Made by a program: the position numbers and the translations under genes. From Nitratireductor alexandrii (lineage in GTDB: Bacteria; Pseudomonadota; Alphaproteobacteria; Rhizobiales; Rhizobiaceae): a stretch of 64,000 nucleotides of DNA. The stretch is taken from assembly GCF_004000215.1 (NCBI RefSeq), contig NZ_RBVY01000003.1:124001-188000 (forward strand), read 5' to 3'. Shown here in pieces: positions 49,973 through 60,534 of the stretch. Each line of letters begins with the position of its first letter. The first letter of the stretch is position 1. The notes under the pieces were generated by a model. It saw only the letters and a program-made list of their open reading frames with translations. It was not told the origin of the DNA and did not search any database.

Positions 49973-51271
49973 CTAGTCCTGAAACGGGTCCGTCACAAGT
50001 ATGGTGTCGTCACGCTCGGGACTGGTCGAAAGCAACGCCACCGGCGCGCCGATCAGTTCTTCCACATGGCGCACATATTTGACGGCCTGGGCCGGCAGGT
50101 CGTTCCAGCTCTTGGCACCTCTGGTGCTGTCTTTCCACCCTTCGAGCGTCTCATAGATCGGCTCGACCCGCGCCTGCGCGCCCTGGCTGGCGGGCAGATA
50201 GTCGATCTCGCGCCCGTCGAGGCGATAGCCGGTGCAGACCTTGATCTCGTCGAGACCGTCGAGCACGTCGAGTTTGGTCAGCGCGATCCCGTCCATACCG
50301 TTAACGGCCACAGACTGCCGCACCAACACCGCGTCGAACCAGCCGCAGCGCCGCTTGCGCCCGGTCACGGTGCCGAACTCGTGTCCCTGCTGGCCGAGGA
50401 AATCGCCGATCTCGTTGTCCTGCTCGCTGGGGAACGGTCCCTCGCCCACCCGCGTCGTATAGGCCTTGGTGATGCCCAGCACATAGCCGATCGATCCGGG
50501 GCCCGTGCCGGCACCGGTAGCGGCCTGACCGGCCACGGTATTGGAGGAGGTCACGAACGGATAGGTGCCGTGATCGATGTCGAGCAGGCTGCCCTGCGCG
50601 CCCTCGAACAAAATGCGCTGGCCGGCCCGGCGCGCGTCGTCGAGGATTTTCCACACCCGATCCATATAGGGCAAAACCTTGTCGGCAACGTCCTGAAGCT
50701 CGGCCAGGATGACGCCCGGGTCGGCTTCCGGATGGCCCAGACCGCGTCTGAGCGCATTGTGGTGGGTCAGCAATCGATCAACCTTGCGTGCGAGCGTCGT
50801 CGGGTCGGCGAGATCCATAACCCGGATGGCGCGGCGGCCGACCTTGTCTTCGTAGGCCGGTCCGATGCCCCTGCGGGTCGTTCCGATTTTCGTACCGGAA
50901 TCCGAGGCGGCATCTTCGCGATAGCCGTCGAGTTCCCTATGCAGCGACAAGATAAGCGCGGTGTTTTCGGCAATTTTCAGGCGCGATGGGCCAATATCGA
51001 CGCCTTGCTCGCGCAAACGCTCGATTTCGGCGACGAAAGCGTGAGGATCGAACACGACCCCATTGCCGATGACCGACAGCTTGCCCGGCCGCACGACGCC
51101 GGAGGGCAACAGCGACAGCTTGTAGACCTCGCCATCGACGACGAGCGTATGACCGGCATTGTGCCCGCCCTGGAAACGCACGACGAGGTCGGCCCGCTCC
51201 GAAAGCCAGTCGACGATCTTGCCCTTGCCTTCGTCGCCCCATTGCGAGCCGACGACTACCACGTTGGCCAT
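49973..51271 (-). CDS. purA: adenylosuccinate synthetase
   Basis: The 432-residue enzyme makes adenylosuccinate from IMP, aspartate and [14 protein letters not shown] is at residues 8-18, QGGHNAGHT follows near residue 35, and the GTP-binding NKD-like TKLDVLDG lies in the C-terminal half. All expected motifs are present. It is on the same strand as the Pro/Glu-rich membrane protein, about 70 bases upstream of it, and follows the terminator of ftsH. Confidence 0.97.
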   Translation of the reverse strand: MANVVVVGSQWGDEGKGKIVDWLSERADLVVRFQGGHNAGHTLVVDGEVYKLSLLPSGVVRPGKLSVIGNGVVFDPHAFVAEIERLREQGVDIGPSRLKIAENTALILSLHRELDGYREDAASDSGTKIGTTRRGIGPAYEDKVGRRAIRVMDLADPTTLARKVDRLLTHHNALRRGLGHPEADPGVILAELQDVADKVLPYMDRVWKILDDARRAGQRILFEGAQGSLLDIDHGTYPFVTSSNTVAGQAATGAGTGPGSIGYVLGITKAYTTRVGEGPFPSEQDNEIGDFLGQQGHEFGTVTGRKRRCGWFDAVLVRQSVAVNGMDGIALTKLDVLDGLDEIKVCTGYRLDGREIDYLPASQGAQARVEPIYETLEGWKDSTRGAKSWNDLPAQAVKYVRHVEELIGAPVALLSTSPERDDTILVTDPFQD

Positions 51272-51387
51272 GAAAAACCCTCTCTCGAACTTACCCCGCG
51301 CACCCGCCGGACGGGCGCGCTTCTAGCCGCTTTCACGCCCGAATGGAATGGCTCTCACGCGCCGGCCGGCAAAACAGCCTCGCGAAA

Positions 51388-51414
51388 CGGCCGCACCGAG
51401 ATTCGGTACGGCCG
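51388..51414 (-). terminator. rho-independent terminator of ftsH
   Basis: On the minus strand CGGCCGTACCGA, loop ATC, TCGGTGCGGCCG (12 pairs, one G-U) is followed by TTTCG. It lies 60 bases after the ftsH stop and separates it from purA. Confidence 0.75.
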
Positions 51415-51474
51415 CTGCCTGTTCAGGCGTAGTCGATCAAGAGACGCCGCGCATGGGGCCCTGTCGGGCAGGAT

Positions 51475-53415
51475 TCAGCCCTGAGGCTGCGGTTCCATGC
51501 CCCCTTCGGGTTCGTCGCCGCCCGACTTCTTGCCTTCGCTGCGATGGCCCGCCTTCGGCACCGCCGACCCGCGCGAGGGCGGCGTATCGTCGCCCTGGTC
51601 GCGCGAAGGCTTTTGACCGGCGATCAGTTGCTTGATCTCGTCGCCGGACAGCGTCTCGTATTCCAGAAGCCCTTCGGCGATCGCGATCCAGGCCTTCTTC
51701 TTCTTGGTCAGGATGCTGCGTGCGGTATCGTAGGCCTCGTCGATCAGGCGCCGCACCTCGGCGTCGATGAGCTGCTGGGTTTCCTCCGACATGTTTTGCT
51801 GGCGCGCCACGGAGTGGCCGAGGAAGACTTCCTCCTGATTGTCGCCATAGGCAACCTGGCCGAGCTTGTCGGAAAAGCCCCAGCGCGTGACCATGGCGCG
51901 CGCCAGCTTGGTCGCCTGGTCGATGTCGGACGCGGCTCCGGAGGTGATGTTTTCCTTGCCGAACTTGATTTCCTCCGCCACGCGGCCGCCCATCATGATC
52001 GCCAGCCGCGAGATCATGTATTTGTAGCTCATCGAGTAGCGGTCGCCCTCGGGCAACTGCATGACCATGCCCAGCGCGCGGCCGCGCGGAATGATCGTTG
52101 CCTTGTGCAGCGGGTCTGACGACGGCACGTTGAGCGCCACGATCGCATGCCCGGCCTCGTGGAAGGCGGTGAGTTCCTTTTCCTCCTGGGTCATGGCATG
52201 CGAGCGCCGCTCCGCGCCCATCATCACCTTGTCCTTGGCGTCCTCGAACTCGGCCATGGTGACGAGCCGCTTGTTGCGCCGCGCGGCCAGCAAGGCGGCC
52301 TCGTTGACCAGATTGGCGAGATCGGCACCCGAGAAGCCGGGCGTGCCACGCGCCAGGACCTTCAGGTCGACATTCGGCGCCAGCGGCACGTTGCGCACAT
52401 GCACCTTCAGGATCTTCTCGCGGCCGGATACATCCGGGTTGGGCACCACCACCTGCCGGTCGAAACGGCCCGGGCGCAGCAACGCAGGGTCGAGCACGTC
52501 GGGCCGGTTGGTCGCCGCGATCAGGATGATGCCCTCATTGGTCTCGAAGCCATCCATCTCGACCAGCAGCTGATTGAGCGTCTGCTCGCGCTCGTCATTG
52601 CCGCCGCCGAGGCCGGCACCGCGATGGCGGCCGACCGCATCGATTTCGTCGATGAAGATGATGCAAGGCGCGTTCTTCTTGGCCTGCTCGAACATGTCGC
52701 GCACGCGGCTTGCACCCACACCGACGAACATTTCGACGAAATCCGAGCCCGAAATGGTGAAGAAGGGCACGTTGGCCTCGCCGGCGACCGAGCGCGCCAA
52801 CAGCGTCTTGCCGGTTCCGGGCGGGCCGACGAGCAGCACGCCGCGCGGGATTTTACCGCCCAGGCGCTGGAATTTCTGCGGATCGCGCAGGAACTCCACG
52901 ATCTCCTCGAGGTCCTCCTTGGCCTCGTCGACGCCGGCCACGTCGGCAAACGTCACGCGACCGTGCGCTTCCGTCAAAAGCTTGGCTTTCGACTTGCCGA
53001 ACCCCATGGCGCGGCCGGAGCCGGACTGCATCTGGCGCATGAAGAATATCCACACGCCGAGGATCAGGATCATCGGCAGCCAGGAGATCAGATAGCCGAA
53101 CAGCGTGTTGGTGCCGTCGGATTCGGGACGTGCATTGATGGTCACGCCGCGCTCTTCGAGGCGCGTCACCAAAGACGAATCGCCGGGAGAATAGGTCTGG
53201 AAGCTGCCGCCGCCGTCATTATAGGTACCGGTGATACGCTCGCCCGATATCGTGACCGATTTCACGCGGCCGGACGATACTTCCTGGATGAACTCGGAAT
53301 AGGCGATCTCGCGCGAACTGCCGCGCTGTTGCGGCGTTTGAAACAGATTGAACAGCGCGATCAGCAACACGGCGATGATCGCCCAAAGCGCGAGATTGCG
53401 GTAATTTGGATTCAT
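51475..53415 (-). CDS. ftsH: ATP-dependent zinc metalloprotease FtsH
   Basis: The 646-residue inner-membrane AAA+ protease degrades damaged membrane proteins and short-lived cytoplasmic proteins such as sigma-32 and LpxC. Spans are at about residues 7-25 and 108-126, Walker A GPPGTGKT at 197-204, the second-region DEIDA follows and the zinc site HEAGH is at 419-423. It ends in a Gly/Pro/Lys-rich tail. It is the last gene of the tol/tilS block here; glmM, its usual partner, is elsewhere. Confidence 0.98.
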   Translation of the reverse strand: MNPNYRNLALWAIIAVLLIALFNLFQTPQQRGSSREIAYSEFIQEVSSGRVKSVTISGERITGTYNDGGGSFQTYSPGDSSLVTRLEERGVTINARPESDGTNTLFGYLISWLPMILILGVWIFFMRQMQSGSGRAMGFGKSKAKLLTEAHGRVTFADVAGVDEAKEDLEEIVEFLRDPQKFQRLGGKIPRGVLLVGPPGTGKTLLARSVAGEANVPFFTISGSDFVEMFVGVGASRVRDMFEQAKKNAPCIIFIDEIDAVGRHRGAGLGGGNDEREQTLNQLLVEMDGFETNEGIILIAATNRPDVLDPALLRPGRFDRQVVVPNPDVSGREKILKVHVRNVPLAPNVDLKVLARGTPGFSGADLANLVNEAALLAARRNKRLVTMAEFEDAKDKVMMGAERRSHAMTQEEKELTAFHEAGHAIVALNVPSSDPLHKATIIPRGRALGMVMQLPEGDRYSMSYKYMISRLAIMMGGRVAEEIKFGKENITSGAASDIDQATKLARAMVTRWGFSDKLGQVAYGDNQEEVFLGHSVARQQNMSEETQQLIDAEVRRLIDEAYDTARSILTKKKKAWIAIAEGLLEYETLSGDEIKQLIAGQKPSRDQGDDTPPSRGSAVPKAGHRSEGKKSGGDEPEGGMEPQPQG

Positions 53416-53532
53416 ACGTTACGTCCCGTACGCGTCAGATGCGGCGACGCGTGTGCCTGGCCCAGTGTTGGACCTAACATAGGGTTGGGCAACGCCGTTG
53501 CCAAGCGATTGGCTCCGGCGCGGTTAAGGAGT

Positions 53533-54867
53533 TTATGCGGCATTGTGACCGCGCAATGGCGATGCCGGCGGGGCCGGGCAGCCAAACACCGCGCCGAGCG
53601 CGGCGGCCAACTCGAAATCGAACGCCGGCAGATAGCAGGCGAAGGGCGCCACGACAGGCGCGAAACCGCCCGCGTCGTCCGCAATGGCGCGGCCCTTTTC
53701 GTTGACGAATACCGGTTCTCCCGCCAGCCCCGCGCGCCGCAAGGCGGCCGGGCAGTCGGCGTCGGCGCCCAGCGCTTCGCCGGAGCGCCCGCGTCCGCGC
53801 GCCTCCACCGCGACCGCGCTGGCAGGGGTGGCAACGATCCGGTAGCGTCGGTCCCACAGCGTCCCGGCGCGGGCCGGCACGGTGCCGGTCCAGCCGGCAC
53901 GCAGCTCGCGATAAAGGAAGATGCCGGCCTTGCGCACATCGACGACCGCTCCCGCCAGCGTCGTGCGCACCGAAGCTTGGGCGAGCCGGGCCAACAATTT
54001 TTCCGCCCGGCCGTCCTCGACGAGCCGCGCACGCCCCCCCACCGCCGCGACCAGGGCGGATATGGCAAGACCGGCTGCGGCCGTGTCGTCGGTATCGACA
54101 AGATCGCGGCCGAGGCGAACCAGGCCGGGCGCCGGCATCCGCGCGCACGCACGCACGATCGCCGCCGCGCGCAAGCCGAGCGCGACGCGCTTTTCGCGCG
54201 CCGCGCGGCCCGCGGCCACCAGCGCGCCCGTCAGACCGGGGTCGGCCGCGAGACACGCGCGCGCCCGCACCCGCTCATAAGTGCAATCCTGATTGCTGGG
54301 ATCCTCGACCCAGGCGAGGCCGCGCATACGCAAGACATCGCGCAGGGCCGCGCGCGACATGTCGAGCAGTGGACGCACCGTCCATACCCGGCCGCGCACC
54401 AGGGTCGCCGGCGCGATGCCGGCAAGGCCGCGACCCGCACCGCGTGCACGGCGCATGAAAACCGTCTCCGCCTGGTCGTCGCGTGTGTGGGCGGTCATGA
54501 TCATCGCCGCGCCACTTTCCTGCGCGGCCCGAAAGAGCAGGTCGTAGCGCGCCTGGCGCGCCGCCGCCATCAGCCCGGTGTCGGGCTTGGCGCCCTGCCA
54601 GGAGAGAATGCGATGGGCGATGCCGAGCTGCGCGCACACGGCGCCGACATGGCGCGCCTCGCGCGCGGCGTCGGGACGCAGGCCGTGATCGACGGTGACG
54701 GCGAGGATTGTCCGCTCGCGCGCATACCGGCTGAAATGATCGTTGAGAAGAACAAGCAGGGCGAGCGAATCGCCGCCGCCCGATACCGCGACGATGACCG
54801 GTCCGGTCGCGGGAAGGACGAGATCGGAAAAAAGGGGGGGCGGGTCGGCTGCGGGCGTGCTCAGCAA
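53533..54867 (-). CDS. tilS: tRNA(Ile)-lysidine synthase
   Basis: The 444-residue enzyme makes lysidine at C34 of tRNA-Ile(CAU). The N-terminal PP-loop ATPase motif SGGGDS is at 29-34, followed by TAHTRDDQAET and GIAPATLVRGR. The C-terminal half holds the tRNA-binding and substrate domains. The start is TTG at 54867, overlapping the end of cpoB by seven bases; no ATG or GTG occurs in the first conserved stretch. This suggests coupled translation. Confidence 0.9.
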   Translation of the reverse strand: MLSTPAADPPPLFSDLVLPATGPVIVAVSGGGDSLALLVLLNDHFSRYARERTILAVTVDHGLRPDAAREARHVGAVCAQLGIAHRILSWQGAKPDTGLMAAARQARYDLLFRAAQESGAAMIMTAHTRDDQAETVFMRRARGAGRGLAGIAPATLVRGRVWTVRPLLDMSRAALRDVLRMRGLAWVEDPSNQDCTYERVRARACLAADPGLTGALVAAGRAAREKRVALGLRAAAIVRACARMPAPGLVRLGRDLVDTDDTAAAGLAISALVAAVGGRARLVEDGRAEKLLARLAQASVRTTLAGAVVDVRKAGIFLYRELRAGWTGTVPARAGTLWDRRYRIVATPASAVAVEARGRGRSGEALGADADCPAALRRAGLAGEPVFVNEKGRAIADDAGGFAPVVAPFACYLPAFDFELAAALGAVFGCPAPPASPLRGHNAA

Positions 54868-55781
54868 CCGGCGAGCGCCTGTTCGGCCTTCACCCGTTCC
54901 TTCAGCGCCGGCGAAATATCGCGGTAGCGTTTGCCGATCTCCAGATAGGTGGCGCAGGCGACGTCGCGCTGGTTCAGCGCGGCGAGCGACACGCCAAGCT
55001 TCAGCAGCATGTCCGGCGCCTTGCGCGAATCGGCATAGTCGCGGCTGGCGTTCAAAAACACCTCCGCCGCGCTGCGATACTGTTCCATGCCGAGCAGCGC
55101 CTCGCCGAGCCAGTAGTGGGCATCGGGCGCCTTTGCATCGTTGGGGAAGCGCGCGATATGCTCGCGAAAGCCAGCCTCCGCCGTCGGGTAGTCGCCCGAA
55201 AGGATGAAGGAATAGGCATTGCGGTAGAGCTCCTCGGGATCGTTGGTGTCCGGCAGGGCCGCCACCACCGTTCCGTCTGTATCGCCGCCATCGGGCTTGG
55301 CGATCTCCACCCCCGGCAGGGTTCCCTCATCCGTGGCCGCGACGCCGCCGGTCGGATTGCCGTCGGCGTCGAAATCGATGGTGCCCAGCGTGCGTGGCGG
55401 GTCGCCACGCGCCGGCGGCCCGGCCTCCGCCGTGCGGCGCTCGGCAGCGGTCGTGCCGGCGTCCGAACGCTTTTCCTCGAGCTGCTGGAAGCGGAACTCG
55501 TTGTCTTCCTGCATCTTGCGCACCTGATCCTGCATCTGCAGGATCATGAAGGTCAGTTCCTCGACCTTGCCGGTCAGCTGGCGTACCTGCTCTTCAAGCT
55601 GGCCGACGCGCGGGTCGGTCGCCTGGACCCGGTGCAGGAGGCTGCCTCCCAAGCCGTTCGGCTGGGCCGCGGCAGAGGCAATATCGGCCCGCGCCAAGGC
55701 CGCCGGGGAACCGGCACTGGCGGGACCGCCCAGCAGGAGCGGCAGCATGGCCACCGCCCAGATAAGTCTATTCGGTTTCAT
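54861..55781 (-). CDS. cpoB: CpoB/YbgF, Tol-associated cell-division coordinator
   Basis: The 306-residue periplasmic protein has a signal peptide (ends near residue 24), a predicted coiled coil (about residues 58-105, LEEQVRQLTGKVEELTFMILQMQDQ), a Gly/Asp-rich linker and C-terminal TPR repeats (about 190-300). In E. coli it links Tol and PBP1B activity during division. The start is the ATG at 55781 (MKPNRLIWAV); an upstream extension is not conserved. It is the last gene of the tol cluster proper before tilS. Confidence 0.9.
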   Translation of the reverse strand: MKPNRLIWAVAMLPLLLGGPASAGSPAALARADIASAAAQPNGLGGSLLHRVQATDPRVGQLEEQVRQLTGKVEELTFMILQMQDQVRKMQEDNEFRFQQLEEKRSDAGTTAAERRTAEAGPPARGDPPRTLGTIDFDADGNPTGGVAATDEGTLPGVEIAKPDGGDTDGTVVAALPDTNDPEELYRNAYSFILSGDYPTAEAGFREHIARFPNDAKAPDAHYWLGEALLGMEQYRSAAEVFLNASRDYADSRKAPDMLLKLGVSLAALNQRDVACATYLEIGKRYRDISPALKERVKAEQALAGC

Positions 55782-55928
55782 CCAATGTCTCGCTTCGGGG
55801 ACAGAATTGCCGGGCATGTAAAAACCCGTCTCAATACTATCAGTGCCCGCGAGTTCGGCCAAATTTTGGTGATCGATCCCGAACGCCGGCGGCATCGCGA
55901 TCGATCACGCAAATCGGCCCCGACCGGG

Positions 55929-56426
55929 TCAGCTTCCCGCGCCGCTCAGCACCGTGACGGCACGGCGGTTCTGCGACCAGCAGGAAATGTCGTCGCACAC
56001 CGCCACCGGCCGTTCCTTGCCGTAGGTGATCGTCTTGATGCGGTTGGCCGCGACGCCGCGCGCCACCAGGAAGTCGCGGGTCGCCGCCGCCCGCCGCGCA
56101 CCGAGCGCGAGGTTGTATTCGCGCGTGCCGCGCTCGTCGGCATGGCCCTCGACCGTGATGGCGTAGGAACCGTACTGGTTCAGCCATTGCGCCTGCTTGG
56201 CCAGCGTCGCCTGGGCGTCGGCCCGGATCAGCGTGGAATCGGTATCGAAGAAGATACGGTCGCCGACATTGACGGTGAAATCCTGGGTCGAGCCGGGTGT
56301 GGCCGAGCCCAGGCCGAGATCGGCCGGGTTGTTGGGAACCTTCTTCGACGCGCATCCCGTCACGGCAAGCGCCATGAAAAGCGCGATGGCCGCCGGATTC
56401 CGTGTAAGCGCTGCGATACGGCGCAT
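55929..56426 (-). CDS. pal: peptidoglycan-associated lipoprotein Pal
   Basis: The 165-residue outer-membrane lipoprotein has a lipobox VTGC with Cys25. Its OmpA-like C-terminal domain includes DSTLIRADAQATL and EGHADERGTREYNLALGARRA, including the diaminopimelate-binding Asp/Arg positions. It couples the outer membrane to peptidoglycan and binds TolB. The start is the ATG at 56426 after GAAGGAGTGG. A disulphide pair is likely (CDDISC). Confidence 0.96.
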   Translation of the reverse strand: MRRIAALTRNPAAIALFMALAVTGCASKKVPNNPADLGLGSATPGSTQDFTVNVGDRIFFDTDSTLIRADAQATLAKQAQWLNQYGSYAITVEGHADERGTREYNLALGARRAAATRDFLVARGVAANRIKTITYGKERPVAVCDDISCWSQNRRAVTVLSGAGS

Positions 56427-56645
56427 GACCGCCACTCCTTCGCAAATGTATGGGTTTCTTTGACGCTCCAGTAACCACATCGGGGTTAAGCGGCAGCCAA
56501 GAAACGCGGTTAATTCTTCGTTACCCGATGGGCATGGCCGTCCGTCCAACAGCCTCTGGCTGCGCAGATGATGGCGAAATACGGCGGAAACACGACCCAT
56601 CCGCCGGAATTTGCCGCATCCGCGACGAAATGCGCGCGGCCGGCC

Positions 56646-57959
56646 TTATTCCAGCAAGGGCGACCAGGCCGGGTCGGACGCAAAATTGGGGCTGGCGATC
56701 GGCTGTTCGTTCCGTCCGGTCAGATCGATGGAGAACAGCCGCGGGCCCGCCGAGCCGGCAGGCTGGCGGAAGAACATGATCACCCGGCCGTTCGGGGCCC
56801 AGGTCGGCCCTTCCTGGCTGAAACCACTCGACAGGATTCGTTCGCCGGAGCCATCGGTGCGCATGACGCCGATCTGGAACTCGCCGCCCGACTGTTTGGT
56901 GAAGGCGATCAGATCGCCGCGCGGCGACCAGACCGGGGTGGAGTAGGAGCCGTCGCCGAACGAGATGCGGCGCTGGTTGGAGCCGTCGGCGTTCATGACG
57001 TAGATCTGCGCCCGTCCGCCGCGATCCGAGGTGAACACGATCTGCGTGCCGTCGGGCGAATAGGACGGCGAGGTGTCGATCGCGCTCGAATCGGTCAACC
57101 GGGTGGTCGTTCGGCTGCGCAGGTCCAGCGTGTAGATGTTGGAATTGCCGTCGTCGCGCAGCAGGCTCATGATCACCTTCTGTCCGTCGGGCGAGAAGCG
57201 CGGCGCAAACGTCATGCCCGGGAAATTGCCGACCAGTTCGCGCTGTCCCGTCTCGATCTGCAGAAGATAGACCTGCGGCTGGCCGCTTTCGTACGACATA
57301 TAGGTGATTTCCTGCCTGTTGGGCGAAAAGCGCGGCGTCAGCGCGATCGCCCGACCATCGGACAGGTAGCGTGCATTGGCACCGTCCTGGTCCATGATCG
57401 CCAGCCTCTTCTTGCGCTGGTTCTTCGGACCGGATTCGTCGATGAAGACGATGCGGGTATCGAAATAGCCCTTTTCGCCGGTCAGGCGCTCGTAGATCGC
57501 GTCGGCGATGATATGGGCGACGCGGCGCGTATTGGCCTTGGAGGCGAAGAACTGTTCGCCGATCAGTTGCTGGCCGGCAAACGTGTCCCAAAGCCGGAAT
57601 TCGGCCCGCACGCGCCCGTCGCTTTCCTGGGTGACGCGGCCGGTGACGAGGGCCTGGGCGTTGATCACCTTCCAATCCTCGAACCGCGGTGCGGCGTCGG
57701 GGTTGGAGATCTTCTCGATAAAGGCGCCGCGGTCGATCGGCGCGAACAGCCCGGAGCGTTGCAGGTCGGCCGCGACGATGTCGGAAATCTCCTTGCCGAG
57801 CGTGTCGCCGGACAGGAATTCGGTGATGGCGATCGGCAGCGGCTCGATCACGCCCTTGTTGACGTCGATCTCCACCAGCGCGCGCGCCGGTTGCGTCGTC
57901 ATAACGCCGACGAGCGCCAGCGTCACGGCAAGCATCACGGATCTGAAAATAGATGTCAT
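56646..57959 (-). CDS. tolB: Tol-Pal system protein TolB
   Basis: The 437-residue periplasmic protein has a signal peptide (about residues 1-26), an alpha/beta N-terminal domain and a C-terminal six-bladed beta-propeller of WD-like repeats: [30 protein letters not shown] and [15 protein letters not shown]. TolB connects Pal with the inner-membrane TolQRA motor. It follows tolA after 57 bases in the same operon. Confidence 0.96.
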   Translation of the reverse strand: MTSIFRSVMLAVTLALVGVMTTQPARALVEIDVNKGVIEPLPIAITEFLSGDTLGKEISDIVAADLQRSGLFAPIDRGAFIEKISNPDAAPRFEDWKVINAQALVTGRVTQESDGRVRAEFRLWDTFAGQQLIGEQFFASKANTRRVAHIIADAIYERLTGEKGYFDTRIVFIDESGPKNQRKKRLAIMDQDGANARYLSDGRAIALTPRFSPNRQEITYMSYESGQPQVYLLQIETGQRELVGNFPGMTFAPRFSPDGQKVIMSLLRDDGNSNIYTLDLRSRTTTRLTDSSAIDTSPSYSPDGTQIVFTSDRGGRAQIYVMNADGSNQRRISFGDGSYSTPVWSPRGDLIAFTKQSGGEFQIGVMRTDGSGERILSSGFSQEGPTWAPNGRVIMFFRQPAGSAGPRLFSIDLTGRNEQPIASPNFASDPAWSPLLE

Positions 57960-58016
57960 GTCGGTCCCTTCATCAGGATCGGTGGCCTGGCGGTATCGGT
58001 CGCGCCAGCCGAGAAT

Positions 58017-59078
58017 CTAGAACATATCGGTTGGATCGAAGTGAACAATGACCTCGGACCATGTCTCGTATTTGTCGCCAGGCAGGTTGAACGGCGCGCA
58101 TTTCTGCACCGCCCGCAGAGCCGATTCGGCAGCGGTGCGGCCAGGTCCGGAACTGGCACCGCCCTTGATCAGTTCCGGCGGCCCGTCGAGATTTCCGGCC
58201 CGGTCGAGCCGGAAGCGCACCGACACCTTGAGCAGTTCATAGTCGACGATACCGGCCGGGAGCGACCAGCATCCGCCCAGCCGCTGGCGCAGCGCGTCCA
58301 TTTCGCTGCGCGACAGTTTTTCGGCCGGGCGCTTGGTTTCCGCGCCGAGCGAGGCTTCGCGGTTCGAGCGCTTGGCGCCGCCGCCGGAGGGCTTTTCCTT
58401 GTTGAGCAGCGCCGCCACGTCGTCGAGCAGGTTTTCCGTGCTCTCCGATTGCGGCTTGCGCGCCTGTTCGGTCTTCGGCTTGTCGGCGTCCTTGCGCTCG
58501 GGCGCTTTGGCCGTCTGCGCCTCGGGCGGGGTCGGCCGCGCCTGCGGTGCGGGCGCGGAGTCCGGCAGGTCCGCAGCGTCCGCATCCGGGCTTTCCGTCG
58601 CCACGGCTTCGGGTGCGGGATCGGGCTTGACGTCCTGTTTCGGCTGCGGCTCGGGTCGGATTTCGGTTGCCGGAACCGGGGCGGGTGCGGCCTCGTCGGG
58701 CTGGGCCTCGGCCGGGTCCGGCGTCGGGTCGGGGGCGGGCACGGGTTCGGGCTGCGCTTCCGGCAAGGCGGCGGTCTCAACCGGTTTCGGCTTCGGATCG
58801 GGCACCGGCGGCGCGTCGGTGTCGACGGCATTCTCTCCGACCCGTTCGGCATCGTCGACCAAGTCGGGCCGTTCCGTCGGCAAGGGCGCCGGCTGATCGG
58901 CGGCCGGCGCGTCCTTGTCACCGGTCTGCAGGCGGGTCCATTCCTCCACCGGGATGGTGTCGACCATCACCGCCTGTTCCTCGGCGGCTTCATAGGCGCG
59001 CGGCGCCGACAGCGTCACCAAGCCGAAACTCAGCACCGCGGCATGCAGCACCGTCGAGGTGACGAGGCCCGCTTTCAT
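58017..59078 (-). CDS. tolA: Tol-Pal system protein TolA
   Basis: The 353-residue protein has one membrane segment (about residues 6-24) and a long Pro/Glu/Ala- and Lys-rich periplasmic stalk (about 40-230). The C-terminal domain (about 245-353, with RQRLGGCWSLPAG and VRFRLDRAGNLDG) contacts TolB/Pal. The stalk is Pro/Glu-rich rather than Ala-helical, as usual for rhizobia. It is preceded by tolR and followed by tolB. Confidence 0.93.
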   Translation of the reverse strand: MKAGLVTSTVLHAAVLSFGLVTLSAPRAYEAAEEQAVMVDTIPVEEWTRLQTGDKDAPAADQPAPLPTERPDLVDDAERVGENAVDTDAPPVPDPKPKPVETAALPEAQPEPVPAPDPTPDPAEAQPDEAAPAPVPATEIRPEPQPKQDVKPDPAPEAVATESPDADAADLPDSAPAPQARPTPPEAQTAKAPERKDADKPKTEQARKPQSESTENLLDDVAALLNKEKPSGGGAKRSNREASLGAETKRPAEKLSRSEMDALRQRLGGCWSLPAGIVDYELLKVSVRFRLDRAGNLDGPPELIKGGASSGPGRTAAESALRAVQKCAPFNLPGDKYETWSEVIVHFDPTDMF

Positions 59079-59110
59079 GATCTGCCAGAACCCGCAGCCG
59101 CACGCATGGG

Positions 59111-59566
59111 CTAGCTGTCCTGTTCCTGCAGCGTCACCAGGCCGAGATTGCGGAAGCCGGCCGCCGAAATGCGGGCCATCACCCGCATGACCGTGCCGTA
59201 ATCGGCCGCTTTGTCGCCGCGCACATAGATACGCTCGTCATAGCCGGTGCGCGCGATCGCCTCGAGCTTGGCAACCACCTCGTCGATCGGCACCTCGGTT
59301 TCCTGGAGAAAGATCTGGCCCTTGTCGTTGACAGAGACCGTGATCGGCTGCGTATCGGCATTGAGCGCGTTGGCCTCGGTTTCCGGCAGATCGATCGGCA
59401 CGCCCACGGTCAACAGCGGCGCCGCGACCATGAAGATGATCAACAGCACCAGCATGACGTCGACGAACGGCGTGACGTTGATTTCCGACATCAAGGCGTG
59501 GTGACGACCGCGGCGCCGGTGACCGCGCCCGCCGCGTCCACCCGATTGCACTACCGACATGGCCAT
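59111..59566 (-). CDS. tolR: Tol-Pal system protein TolR
   Basis: The 151-residue inner-membrane protein has a Gly/Arg-rich cytoplasmic start and one span (about residues 34-52) with the conserved INVTPFVDVMLVLLIIF, whose Asp36 is the proton-path residue. The periplasmic ExbD-like domain follows. With TolQ it forms the proton-driven motor. The gaps to tolQ and tolA are 17 and 32 bases. Confidence 0.96.
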   Translation of the reverse strand: MAMSVVQSGGRGGRGHRRRGRHHALMSEINVTPFVDVMLVLLIIFMVAAPLLTVGVPIDLPETEANALNADTQPITVSVNDKGQIFLQETEVPIDEVVAKLEAIARTGYDERIYVRGDKAADYGTVMRVMARISAAGFRNLGLVTLQEQDS

Positions 59567-59583
59567 GGTGCTGCTCCTGCCGT

Positions 59584-60294
59584 TCAGGCTTTCTGCGGAA
59601 TTCTTTCATCGATTTGGCGCGAGAGTATGGCGGAGAACTCGTCCGCAAACCCTTCCATGCGCATGCCAAGCTTGCCCGCGTCGGAGGTCAGCTTGTTGTA
59701 GGCGACAACGGCGGGAATGGCGGCGAGAAGGCCGATGGCGGTGGCCAGCAGCGCTTCGGCGATGCCCGGCGCGACCACGGCCAGGCTGGTCGATTTCGAC
59801 CCGGCGATCGCCTGGAAGGAGGTCATGATGCCGATCACCGTGCCGAACAGGCCGATAAACGGCGCCGACGAACCGATCGTGGCCAAAAAACCGAGGCGCC
59901 CCTCCAGCCCTTCCATCTCGCGTGTCAGCGCCAGGTCCATCGCCTTGTCGATCCGCGTCTGCAGGCCGATCGGCGAGCGCGCGCCCTTCTCGAAGCTCTT
60001 TTTCCACTCCGCCATGGCCGCCACGAAGATCGCGCCCATGCCGGCGGTCGTGCGCTCCGACAAGGCGCGATAGAGTTCCTCGAGCGACTGCCCCGACCAG
60101 AAATTCTCCTCGAAACGATCGAGCGTGGCGCGCATGCGGCGATAGGCGATTATTTTGTCGATGATGATCGCCCAGGTCCAGATCGACGCCAACAGCAGGC
60201 CGATCATCACCAGCTTGACGATCCAGCCCGCCTGCCAGAAGAGCGACCACACAGAAAGGCTGGTGGCAAGCTCGGGAAGAGCTGAAGATTCCAT
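59584..60294 (-). CDS. tolQ: Tol-Pal system protein TolQ
   Basis: The 236-residue protein has three membrane spans (about residues 18-40, 140-160 and 176-196). The ExbB/TolQ motifs [13 protein letters not shown] and the Thr/Ser-rich third span are intact. It is the pore-forming stator of the Tol motor. An inverted repeat (60420-60434) lies upstream in the gap to ybgC. Confidence 0.96.
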   Translation of the reverse strand: MESSALPELATSLSVWSLFWQAGWIVKLVMIGLLLASIWTWAIIIDKIIAYRRMRATLDRFEENFWSGQSLEELYRALSERTTAGMGAIFVAAMAEWKKSFEKGARSPIGLQTRIDKAMDLALTREMEGLEGRLGFLATIGSSAPFIGLFGTVIGIMTSFQAIAGSKSTSLAVVAPGIAEALLATAIGLLAAIPAVVAYNKLTSDAGKLGMRMEGFADEFSAILSRQIDERIPQKA

Positions 60295-60419
60295 GGATAT
60301 CCTGTCCTTAAGAATGGGGCGCCGGACGCCGCCGGCCCGCGCCTGTCTCCCGCCGGTCCGGTCGAACGCAGTCTCCCGGACATCACCCCACGCGCAATTG
60401 CGGCCTTTTCCGTAGGAAT

Positions 60420-60434
60420 CTTGGTAAAACCAAG
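60420..60434 (-). promoter_or_regulatory. inverted repeat upstream of tolQ
   Basis: CTTGG-TAAAA-CCAAG is a perfect five-base palindrome in the 240-base gap between ybgC and tolQ. It could be an operator of an unidentified regulator; the AT loop is five bases. Confidence 0.3.
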
Positions 60435-60534
60435 GCGCGCGGAAAAGTGACGATCCGATCCGTTCGATTCATGAAGGGTTAAGGTTAAGGAGGCGTTAGG
60501 ATTCGTCCGTTCTGCAATCGAAGCCGAGGCCGGT

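Noticed and set aside
52147-54927. A 926-codon open frame antisense to ftsH and tilS
   Set aside because: It spans parts of two certain genes on the other strand; it is a low-information product of GC-rich codon use.
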